Source of the DNA: Bacteroidales bacterium
GTDB taxonomy: Bacteria > Bacteroidota > Bacteroidia > Bacteroidales > P3
DNA: 14,003 nt
Direction: 5' to 3'
NCBI GenBank assembly: GCA_004551865.1
Contig: SFPR01000051.1
Span: 1 to 14,003, forward strand
Numbering within the stretch: the stretch's first letter is position 1; each line of letters begins with the position of its first letter. This document shows, in pieces, positions 6,692 through 13,634 of this stretch. The notes beneath the pieces were generated by a model. That model saw only the letters and a program-made list of their open reading frames with translations, was not told where the DNA came from and did no database searches. A program made the translations under genes and the position numbers.

Positions 6692-8170
6692 TCATTTTGC
6701 ATAATACCCTCCTGTCTTATCAGAATCTCGATGTTCTATCAAACCCTCCTTCACAAGGATGGCTAAATGACGGTCAATTGTAGAAATGCTCTTGCCAGAA
6801 ATGTTAGAAATACCCTTTCTCTGAATACCTGGATTAGAACGGACAATAGTAAGTGTGACCATCATACTAGAATTTATCCTATCATTTCGACTATCATTTA
6901 CCCTATCATTAGCCCCCCTCACAGGTATAGGAAGCACCAATTCAACCTCATCAATCTCAAATTTGTTTTTCAATTCGGGTTCTCCCCAGTGGGCCTCTTT
7001 CCAAGCGGATATGATGGTGGGGAAACCTGACCCGACATTCTCACCATATCCAACCATTCGGAGCATATTCTGAATTCTTGGATTACGAGCCTTGGAGTTA
7101 CCTCCTTCGTATATCATTTCGACAGGTAGTTTCAGCAGTCCAGGATTACGGAAACACAATCGGTCGTCGTGCTTTTCAACTCGTAGTATTCCGGCATCCA
7201 TCAACAAGTCGGAGTGTATGATGGCATTGGTGAAAGCTTCTCTAACAGCCTTGTGTTGTGGAGTGTCATCCACTCTCTGTATACCTTCCATATGGAATGG
7301 TCTCGGAAGGTCTGCCGTGACTTTAGGTATTACTCTGCTGAAGAACTGATAGAGGTTGTTTTCCCAACGTCCGTCGTAAGTCAGTCTGTCGCTGTAACGC
7401 TCATCACCGATAAGATTACAGAAATCAAGGTAATCCATACGGAAGTTGGCGAACCGTTCTTGTACGGACAATCCCTTGCCGAACATCATCAGACCAGCCA
7501 TCGTGAGCCCCTCCTTGCCGGTTGCCCTATCAATGATATAACCGCCAAGATTTTTGAGAAACGTTTTGTCATCGGCTTCATTCCACACGTGACCATCATT
7601 TCTAAATTGGAACAAGGTACGGTAACGGTGAAGCGTATCAAGGTCGATGTCATTCATATCATAGTGTTCCAACAGCATTCCGTCGTTTCCGTCCTCAAAC
7701 GAGTCTCGTATCATCGCCCTCACCTGCCGTTCTGTGCAATGGTAATCGCCTTCGTGGTTTCGTCTGTAAGTTCCCTTATACACATTACCATTCAAATAAA
7801 TGGGCTTTATCCTCCAATCGGCTTGAGGAACGTGGATGCATACTATCTGCACACCGTTTATCTCGACCGTTTCCACATTGCTGCTGGCAAGGATGTTCTC
7901 ATTTACTTTATCACTATTGATGGTGTTCCAGAAGTCATTGACAATCTTCTGTGCATCATCTACACCAATGATTTGAAAACGTTTCTTTTTGTCTGATTCC
8001 TTTCTGTTTTCCTCAATACCCAATAAAATCACTCCACCAATAGTGTTGGCAAATGCAGAATATGTCTCCCACACAGACTTAGGAACCTCGGACTTCGCCC
8101 GTTTGCATTCCAAAGTCACACACTCTCCATTTAGCAGTGTTTCTATTATTGTGTTTTTATTGGTATCCAT
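6692..8170 (-). CDS. AlbA_2 (Schlafen-type) DNA-binding and ATP-binding domain protein
   Basis: 492 residues. The N-terminus (about 10-150) is an AlbA_2/Schlafen domain, with VTLECKRA (18-25) and the typical FANTIGGVILLGIEE (40-54). The middle carries a GHKL-type ATPase region (about 300-400) with EAFTNAIIHSDL (311-322, N-box) and YGENVGSGFP (375-384, G-box). A linker of NDRx/NDSx repeats (421-432) leads to a C-terminal winged-helix segment (about 440-485). Proteins of this build are often annotated as RecG-like or transcriptional regulators and are frequent in Bacteroidota accessory and defence regions. Their biochemical role is largely unproven; some AlbA_2/Schlafen domains are RNases. It is the last gene of the minus-strand block, 89 bases below the NADAR gene. 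I found no consensus promoter in that gap, so co-transcription is plausible. Confidence 0.88.
   Translation of the reverse strand: MDTNKNTIIETLLNGECVTLECKRAKSEVPKSVWETYSAFANTIGGVILLGIEENRKESDKKKRFQIIGVDDAQKIVNDFWNTINSDKVNENILASSNVETVEINGVQIVCIHVPQADWRIKPIYLNGNVYKGTYRRNHEGDYHCTERQVRAMIRDSFEDGNDGMLLEHYDMNDIDLDTLHRYRTLFQFRNDGHVWNEADDKTFLKNLGGYIIDRATGKEGLTMAGLMMFGKGLSVQERFANFRMDYLDFCNLIGDERYSDRLTYDGRWENNLYQFFSRVIPKVTADLPRPFHMEGIQRVDDTPQHKAVREAFTNAIIHSDLLMDAGILRVEKHDDRLCFRNPGLLKLPVEMIYEGGNSKARNPRIQNMLRMVGYGENVGSGFPTIISAWKEAHWGEPELKNKFEIDEVELVLPIPVRGANDRVNDSRNDRINSSMMVTLTIVRSNPGIQRKGISNISGKSISTIDRHLAILVKEGLIEHRDSDKTGGYYAK
6879..6914. repeat. Three 12-base tandem repeats inside the AlbA_2 gene
   Basis: Units CTATCATTTCGA, CTATCATTTACC and CTATCATTAGCC lie in succession and encode the NDR-V / NDS-R / NDR-I linker of the protein. 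A fourth, poorly conserved unit may precede them. Because the unit is four codons long, copy-number change would keep the frame and only alter linker length. Confidence 0.7.
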
Positions 8171-8259
8171 ACCACCATTTCTTTGAATCTTTTAAGAAAC
8201 GGATAATTGCTGTATTTATTGTATAATCCAATGAATTTAAGACTCAGTGGAGGAACAAG

Positions 8260-8817
8260 CTATGCAATTGTTGGGATAGGGATAAACTCAAACCGACCGT
8301 TGTTACTAAGTTCCATCAACAACCGGCCCATCAGGTTCGGCCCCACATAGAAGTCGCCTTGCCGCTTCACGCCCCAAGTGTCGGCCCAACTCTTCCTGAA
8401 CAAGCTCTGGTCTTCGACGATGTATTTGCCCTTGCTCCGTTCCAATGCCGACCTAAACTCCTCACTCTGCCCATACTTCAACTGAAGACACTGCTTCATC
8501 GCATCCACGATAATCATTCCCCAATCGTTCCGTCGATGGGTCTTTTCGTAATGTTTAGCCATCATCTTCGGATTTGGTGCAGCATAGACCTTCTCTCGGA
8601 CTTCTTTGTCCGTGAATTTCATCATTTGGAACAGCTGCTCGACGTTCTTGTACGTAACACCATCATACAGTATCGGGGCATGGGCGAAATTGCTGTATAT
8701 GCCCCACTCCCCCTTGACCTCACAGAATGGAACACATTCGGTCACCGGGTATGTCTTAATCGAATAGTATTCGGGATAATACTTCTCAATGAATGGTGCT
8801 ACACTGTAAAAACTCAT
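8260..8817 (-). CDS. NADAR-domain protein (YbiA-like), likely ADP-ribose hydrolase / antitoxin
   Basis: 185 residues. After an N-terminal extension of about 35 residues, a full NADAR domain follows: GEWGIYSNFAHAPI (36-49), the helix with VEQLFQMMKF (59-68), DWGMIIVDAM (98-107), ALERSKGKYIVED (124-136), WADTWGV (144-150) and GPNLMGRLLMEL (159-170). NADAR proteins include YbiA-type N-glycosidases, and some reverse guanine ADP-ribosylation and act as antitoxins to DarT toxins. Its ATG overlaps the stop of the ADP-ribosyltransferase gene by 4 bases (ATGA at 8817-8814), so the two are translationally coupled. I infer that it removes the ADP-ribose added by the neighbour or otherwise neutralises it. 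A general role in riboflavin-intermediate clearance, as for YbiA, is the alternative. Confidence 0.88.
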   Translation of the reverse strand: MSFYSVAPFIEKYYPEYYSIKTYPVTECVPFCEVKGEWGIYSNFAHAPILYDGVTYKNVEQLFQMMKFTDKEVREKVYAAPNPKMMAKHYEKTHRRNDWGMIIVDAMKQCLQLKYGQSEEFRSALERSKGKYIVEDQSLFRKSWADTWGVKRQGDFYVGPNLMGRLLMELSNNGRFEFIPIPTIA

Positions 8818-9332
8818 TTCTTATCCGGATTGACCTTTTCGACTTTGGTGATGATGATGACCGACTCGTCGAGCACCGCCATATTGTCGCCAAAGGCGGG
8901 GTTCTTCCACGAATAGGGCCAGCAGATGAATATGACTCCGATGCTCACGAGGAACTTCGATGCAGCCTTCTCGCCTTCAATGTCTATATGGCCCGTCAGC
9001 TCTTTTGCAAGATACTTCCGAAACTCTTTACCGTCTTCCGTGAATTTCGTCGGAATAGTATGTCCCAGTTTTTTCTCTGCCTTTGCAACTATTGAAGGGT
9101 TTATCTGCTGTTTGAAGGCAATGTGGTTCTTCTCCGTTTTATCGGGCAAATCAAGGGTATATACATAGTGTTCGGTGGCAGACTTGTTCGATGCCGAATA
9201 ATGGACTGCGGATTCGTATTTCGAGGTCACATATACTCCGAAACCGAACTTGACCTTCCCGTCACCTTCAAGCGCGTGAGAGAGGTCGAACTTATCGAAC
9301 ATTTTGTGTGAACCGTGATAGAATGTTGACAT
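8814..9332 (-). CDS. Stand-alone ADP-ribosyltransferase (PolyVal-type), likely toxin
   Basis: 172 residues, no signal peptide. The N-terminus FYHGSHKMFDKFDLS (4-18) followed by FGFGVYVTS (29-37) and AVHYS (42-46) resembles the ART-PolyVal family of ADP-ribosyltransferases, as I remember it. The expected H-Y-E catalytic set can be placed at His6 (YHGS), Tyr34 (GVYVT) and Glu156 (LDESVIIIT), the last fitting the ExVI pattern of the third ART motif. Such enzymes transfer ADP-ribose from NAD+ to protein or nucleic acid. It is followed with a 4-base overlap by a NADAR gene, the class of enzyme that removes ADP-ribose from guanine, so DNA or RNA guanine is a reasonable guess for the target. It does not show the DarT (DUF4433) signature. 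A 31-base gap separates it from the membrane-protein gene upstream. Confidence 0.78.
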   Translation of the reverse strand: MSTFYHGSHKMFDKFDLSHALEGDGKVKFGFGVYVTSKYESAVHYSASNKSATEHYVYTLDLPDKTEKNHIAFKQQINPSIVAKAEKKLGHTIPTKFTEDGKEFRKYLAKELTGHIDIEGEKAASKFLVSIGVIFICWPYSWKNPAFGDNMAVLDESVIIITKVEKVNPDKK

Positions 9333-9363
9333 ATCAATGTTAAATGGGATAATTGTGTTAATA

Positions 9364-9564
9364 CTATAGTCCGAATAACGTTACGACCAACCACAACAGA
9401 CCGACAAACAGCAACGCCTCAACAAGGAATCCGAGAAATCCTCCGATAAGGGCGAATGGAATGGTCAAGATGTCCCAAAGCCAAGAAAGAATGTCAAGTA
9501 GAACAGGGCCGAAGAATTTGATGACGACCACCACAATCACAATTGTCAGAATCATTGAAAGCAT
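9364..9564 (-). CDS. Very small hydrophobic membrane protein
   Basis: 66 residues, almost entirely hydrophobic, with a first transmembrane helix at about residues 4-24 and one or two more from about 30 to 64, separated only by short turns (FFGP, GG). There are only one Lys and a few acidic residues (Asp24, Asp31, Glu49). An alternative ATG lies three codons in. It sits 43 bases below the DUF2779 gene and 31 bases above the ADP-ribosyltransferase gene on the same strand. I recognise no family. The composition would suit a holin-like or pore-forming effector, or simply a small inner-membrane protein; the sequence does not decide between these. Confidence 0.6.
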   Translation of the reverse strand: MLSMILTIVIVVVVIKFFGPVLLDILSWLWDILTIPFALIGGFLGFLVEALLFVGLLWLVVTLFGL

Positions 9565-9607
9565 CTCGTATTCTCTGGTTAATAGTCGTTGCTACTTTCC
9601 TTATCGT

Positions 9608-11532
9608 TCATTCTTTCATTTTGGTTCTCACCGCCCTCAATATCTCAACCATTGCCCAAGTGTCCTGCTGGCAATAGCGTTTCAATGCCTCTCGACGCTC
9701 TGCTTTGTTATGCATCACATTCCTTTTGTCGAACGAGGTGGGTGTTGGAGAGTCGTAGTTGATGTAGGCGATATATGCCTGAACACCGTTGCACACATCC
9801 ATTCCTTTGTAGGTGAGCGACGGCACGAGTGCCGGCAAGGTCTTCTTGATGGAGTAACTGCCGGAAAGCTCTTTGTGGTAGTAGTTGATGACATCGGCGT
9901 TTGTCATTCCTTTGTACATTTCCCTATTGTTCCTCAACAGGTGCAGCAGGTCTGCCGACTTTTTACAGATGGCAAGCAGTTTGTCGCTGTATTCGGGAAA
10001 GAGTCCGGCGAGCTTTTTCAATTGCCCAATCTCAAAACTTTTGTTCTGTGCGAGCATAGTGCCTTTAAGTGTACCGTCCTCGTTAAATTCAAAATGGTCA
10101 ATGATGGCTTTAGCCAATGCCTTACGTTCATCGTCAAAACACTCTTCATTAAGGAAGATGAAATTGTCCTTCTCCTTGTCACAAACGCCAGGCTCACGCT
10201 CAATATGCAGCGAAAACTCAAATACCGACTGTCGGTAAGGTTCTTCGCCACGGAAACGAGGCAACGGACAGCCAAATGTCTCAAAGTCGAAGTGGTAAAT
10301 TGGATATTCGAGCTGGTCGAACCAATACTGCATCTTGTCCCTATCTACATACTCTGTGCCGCTGTCATAACAATTTCGCTGGATGAGATGCTTTTCTTTC
10401 TCTAACCATTCGTAGGGTACATCGTCAAACTTGTAATATCCCTCGTTTATCAGCTGATACTTGTCGGAAATATCACCCTTCTTGAAGCCTCGGAAATCAA
10501 GATACTTGTTTGCTGAATTGGTCTCCGGCACATCACGAAGTGTTTTGAAACAATGTTTCCAAAAGACACATTCCGTGTTCCCACCCCAAGCGCAATGCTT
10601 GCCGACGTCGACTTTCTTGGTCACATCGTGCGGGGTTGAGATGTAACTTTCGAGGGTGGTAATCTCTTTAAGGATTGTTGTTTGGTATGCTTCCGTGGTC
10701 TCGTTCAAATCAAGGAATGTGATAATCTCCTGCCCATCAATATTATGGTACAGGCATCGGCCATTCTCGTCGACAGCACCGTCATAGACATACTCGCTGT
10801 TGAGCACGGCCAGATAGTAGTTCACAGGGCGGTTGTCTCCAGCTTGACGAAGGGCGTGTTCGATGACGAACCGTTGAAAGGCGAGGTCGTGTGGATATTT
10901 CCCCACGTCACTATACCGATTGAGCAGGGTGTTTTTCTTTTGTTCAAAGTTCTCCAAAGCGGCATCGGTCACGGTGCTGGCGGCCATATTGAGTCGACAG
11001 ATGTTTCCATCCTTGACAAACAAAGAATATGGTGTTCCTCCTCGATTCCCTTTCTTGTCAGAGAAAAACAGACCTTTCTTGTTTTCCTTCTCGTCTTTCT
11101 TGAAGATGTACTTGCTGTTGGTGGTGGCCTTCACCTCGATGATGTTGATATCTTGCTCGTTCTCGTTGTATATATCCACGTAGCAGCGATAGGTGTGGCC
11201 GTTATGCACATATTCGCAGAGTTTCTGGTTTTGCACATTCCGAGAGTCTGCGATGAAAGTGCCGTGGAAATACTTCTTGCCACACGCAGAGCCTCTTCTT
11301 CCACCTGATTGTAGTAGGGGAGCAAGGCCTCAAGTTCCGGACGAGGGGTAGCGTCGAATTTTTCATCGTCTTCTTCTGGGAATCCGGTTGACGACAACTC
11401 TTCCAGCATCTCCATGCGGTGTTCGCGTTCAATATCAATATCGTGTTTCCCTGATGGGTTATGTTTCAACTCCATCGGGAAATACATCGGACAACGTGTC
11501 CAGTTAATAAATCTTGATTTCGAAATGTACAT
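9608..11532 (-). pseudogene. DUF2779 nuclease (Cas4-like plus DEDD exonuclease), broken by a one-base frameshift
   Basis: The gene starts at ATG 11532 (MYISKSRFINWTRCP) and is open for 86 codons to about 11275. The family-like sequence then continues in the -1 frame to the stop at 9608, giving 641 residues if restored. The minus strand reads GCAAGAAGTATT at 11280-11269, and one extra A would restore AGA AAG TAT TTC. The first half looks like a Cas4/RecB-type PD-(D/E)XK nuclease: Asp120 (CYVDIY), Glu133 and Lys135 (EVK), with Cys14, Cys314, Cys322 and Cys328 as a four-cysteine Fe-S set. The DUF2779 half looks like a DEDD exonuclease: FDFETF (Asp416, Glu418), AQNKSFEIGQL (495-505) and YCQQDTWAM (Asp624). 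The site is not a classical slippery heptamer, so a real deletion or a sequence error is likelier than programmed frameshifting. The start lies 11 bases below the metallopeptidase gene. Confidence 0.85.
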
Positions 11533-11543
11533 TTGCTTGCATT

Positions 11544-12710
11544 TTAGTCTTCTTCCATTTTGGAAATATCCAAATTTTCATTCTTGTCTTCCCATTCCTT
11601 TTTGACTTTTCCTAGCATAAATAGAGATTCTGCTTCTTCCCTGGAGACAGCCTCAACAGAATAGAAAGAGGTGGTGGTTACGGCGTGCTCTATCTGGAAA
11701 GTTCTCTTGGCCATATTCGTATCTTTCCGTGATGGACGGACTCCATCAACATTCAATAACGCCTTCAGTTTTTTATATGCAACATCTTCATTCCAAGGAG
11801 CGGGATACTCTGGATAAAGCATATACTTATACTCCAAAGCAATATTGCTCTGTTTATCCAGCAGAAGAGATACATTTGCATAATTGGCTATCAAGCTCTG
11901 GTAGTCATCCTTGTGAAATTCGTAGAGATAAGCCCCGAAACCGTAGGCGGCAATTCTCCCTATGCAGCTTTGCTTTTTCTCGATAAAGTCTTTGGAGTAT
12001 TCAAGAGCCTCCTTGGCCATTGATGCTATCCTTGAATTGGATGAAGCCACACTGTCCAATACCACCAGACTGCCATATTCGGCCATTGGCTCTTCCATAC
12101 ATCTCAAAATGTCTTTGGCTCCAACACCCACGTGATGATAGAACGAATGGAAATATTCATGGAGTAGCACCTCACCCATCAGAAGCATCATTTCGTCAAG
12201 TCCAATGGTGATAGATTCAATAACATCCACAAATAACGTAATGACGCACTCATCGTCATCATAATAATACATACCTAGATAAGGCCTCGCATCTGTACTA
12301 CCTAATGCCTTCTCCAGTTCTTTCTGCTGTCTTTTGCAGACATTAAGTAGTTCTTCCAGTTTCTGGTCCTCCCTATGGGACTGGCCCAATCTTTCCTCAA
12401 TACTTTTTATCAGGTTGTCCAGTTCCTCTATTTCCTTTTCCTGTTCGTCGTTGGGTGGAAATTCATATCGGTCTATCCACCTTCCGCTGAGAATCAATCT
12501 AGTATGCCGCTGAAGGTCATTAATTTGGAACGACAGGGATTTGTCAAGAAACAGTCGATGTTCAGCCAATCCCCGTAAAAAGACCACTGTTTCAGGTTCT
12601 AGTTCATTTTTAGGAGGACACTTTTCGTCGATGTTGTACCTGAAAACCACATCTTCCTCTCTTTTCTTGTCGCCGAAATACTCGTCTGTTATATTACTTA
12701 AAACACCCAT
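11544..12710 (-). CDS. HExxH zinc-metallopeptidase-like protein
   Basis: 388 residues with no signal peptide. A long charged helical stretch (about 88-136, rich in Glu, Lys and Gln) looks like a coiled coil. It is followed by LLHEYFHSFYHH (182-193), a HExxH zinc-binding motif (His184, Glu185, His188). A Glu-rich helix MEEPMAEYGSL (205-215) could give the third ligand in gluzincin style (Glu207 or Glu211). The C-terminal 55 residues, from KRTFQIEHAV, form a separate small alpha/beta domain containing FYSVEAVSREEAESLF, faintly like DpnD/PcfM C-terminal domains. It is probably a cytoplasmic protease. It precedes the DUF2779 nuclease with an 11-base gap, so both are likely on one transcript. I found no consensus promoter in the 69 bases upstream. 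Confidence 0.75.
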   Translation of the reverse strand: MGVLSNITDEYFGDKKREEDVVFRYNIDEKCPPKNELEPETVVFLRGLAEHRLFLDKSLSFQINDLQRHTRLILSGRWIDRYEFPPNDEQEKEIEELDNLIKSIEERLGQSHREDQKLEELLNVCKRQQKELEKALGSTDARPYLGMYYYDDDECVITLFVDVIESITIGLDEMMLLMGEVLLHEYFHSFYHHVGVGAKDILRCMEEPMAEYGSLVVLDSVASSNSRIASMAKEALEYSKDFIEKKQSCIGRIAAYGFGAYLYEFHKDDYQSLIANYANVSLLLDKQSNIALEYKYMLYPEYPAPWNEDVAYKKLKALLNVDGVRPSRKDTNMAKRTFQIEHAVTTTSFYSVEAVSREEAESLFMLGKVKKEWEDKNENLDISKMEED

Positions 12711-12779
12711 AGTACTGGCCGTTTAGGATTTGTCATATCTTCTTGGTGGAGGTTTGACTGTCCTTTATTAAAACAGGTT

Positions 12780-13214
12780 TTACAATTTATTCTTTTGAGG
12801 GATTGTCTTCAAAAAAGAATAGATGACTTCACAAAAATCTGGATATTCTACAGTTACCCAACCACAACCACCAATTTCAGAACTAATCTCACTTTCGGGT
12901 ATTTGACTCAAGGAACAAACATTATGTTCTTCTAATAATGAGACCAACTTCATCATTACTCTCATCCAATAGTCAAAGCCCCTAATTACTCCTACTCCAT
13001 TCTTTTCAATGTAAGTACGCACCACTTTTATTATTTCAGAGCCATAGAACTGTTCGGCCCATTTTGCCCATTCTTCAATAGTCGGCTGAATGTGATAAAT
13101 ATCACAATATTCTCCAAACTGCTCTTCTTTGAGATTGTACTTCGGATTGGACGGTTCAAAATAACTCATACCACCAGCTTGAGCACAAACAATTACCGCA
13201 CAATCCTGAAACAC
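12780..13214 (-). CDS. Unknown protein, possibly the 3' part of a TGA-split gene
   Basis: 144 residues from GTG 13214, or 129 from ATG 13169 (MSYFEPSNPKYNL), which I cannot choose between with confidence. A GGAGG is only one base before the GTG, too close for a normal ribosome site. It has no signal peptide and no membrane segment. It contains amphipathic helices with aromatic residues (EEWAKWAEQFYG, FDYWMRVMMKLV) and a Cys/Gly patch (SSEIGGCGWVTVEYPDF). I recognise no family; the size and acidity resemble immunity-type proteins. The frame is open back to the TGA that ends the 13260-13526 gene, so the two may be one gene of about 249 codons interrupted by that TGA. Confidence 0.55.
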   Translation of the reverse strand: MFQDCAVIVCAQAGGMSYFEPSNPKYNLKEEQFGEYCDIYHIQPTIEEWAKWAEQFYGSEIIKVVRTYIEKNGVGVIRGFDYWMRVMMKLVSLLEEHNVCSLSQIPESEISSEIGGCGWVTVEYPDFCEVIYSFLKTIPQKNKL

Positions 13215-13259
13215 ACCTCCATTCGATTGAAAACTAAAAGTTGTTGCATGTAAGCTTAT

Positions 13260-13526
13260 TCAGTCTTCTTCTAACTGGTCGGAATAATCCGATAGTGCAG
13301 AAAATAATTTATCCTGCCACAATTCATGAATTCTTAAAGCTTTACTTTGAGAGAAGTTCACAGAAAAGGTGTCTATGCCAACCCAATCTAATACATCAGG
13401 AAGTACATCCAATACATCAGAATAGCTATAGCCGAGTCGCAGTTTTCCGACCCCTTCCAAGAGCATTGCTTTATCCCATGCCTCACACAAATTAAACCAT
13501 TCTCTTTCACCAAAAATCTTATGCAT
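13260..13526 (-). CDS. Small unknown protein, possibly the 5' part of a TGA-split gene
   Basis: 88 residues from ATG 13526, preceded by the purine-rich AGAAAGAAG. It is acidic, with REWFNLCEAWDKAMLLEG near the start and a Leu/Val/Asp-rich stretch DVLDVLPDVLDW (37-48), partly encoded by two copies of AATACATCAG. No signal peptide or membrane helix is visible and I recognise no family. It ends in TGA (13262-13260), after which the same frame remains open through 16 codons into the next gene. The region is more AT-rich than the rest of the block. An inverted-repeat cluster lies 36-74 bases upstream and the IS1380 end about 110 bases upstream. Confidence 0.5.
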   Translation of the reverse strand: MHKIFGEREWFNLCEAWDKAMLLEGVGKLRLGYSYSDVLDVLPDVLDWVGIDTFSVNFSQSKALRIHELWQDKLFSALSDYSDQLEED

Positions 13527-13561
13527 ACTTCTTTCTAAAATACTGCTTGTTGAAAATAAAT

Positions 13562-13600
13562 TACCTTTATAATTAAAGGTATTCTTATTTTACCTTAATT
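13562..13600. promoter_or_regulatory. Cluster of TACCTTTA-type inverted repeats, possible operator
   Basis: TACCTTTA (13562-13569), then TAAT, then the exact complement TAAAGGTA (13574-13581), then a third near-copy TACCTTAATT (13591-13600). The cluster lies upstream of the first minus-strand gene of the accessory block. TACCTTTA on the minus strand also resembles a -7 element (TAnnTTTG) with the last base changed. The region is AT-rich, so chance similarity is possible. Confidence 0.4.
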
Positions 13601-13634
13601 CCGCAAAACCATTATAAATTATACTTTTTAAGCA

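Noticed and set aside
6626..6766. 46-codon plus-strand frame beginning MTQQKLVKRRKGGQK, slightly like the basic N-terminus of mobilisation proteins
   Set aside because: It has no continuation, runs into the 3' end of the AlbA_2 gene and is partly made of the 11-base duplication. Likely chance.
7214..7996. 260-codon plus-strand frame inside the AlbA_2 gene
   Set aside because: Antisense shadow; no domain, and the opposite strand carries AlbA_2 and GHKL motifs.
9461..10405. 314-codon plus-strand frame across the membrane-protein and DUF2779 genes
   Set aside because: It spans two genes antisense and shows no recognisable protein features.
11269..11280. Programmed -1 frameshift in the DUF2779 gene
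   Set aside because: GCAAGAAGT does not match the X-XXY-YYZ slippery pattern and I saw no clear downstream pseudoknot. A one-base deletion is simpler.
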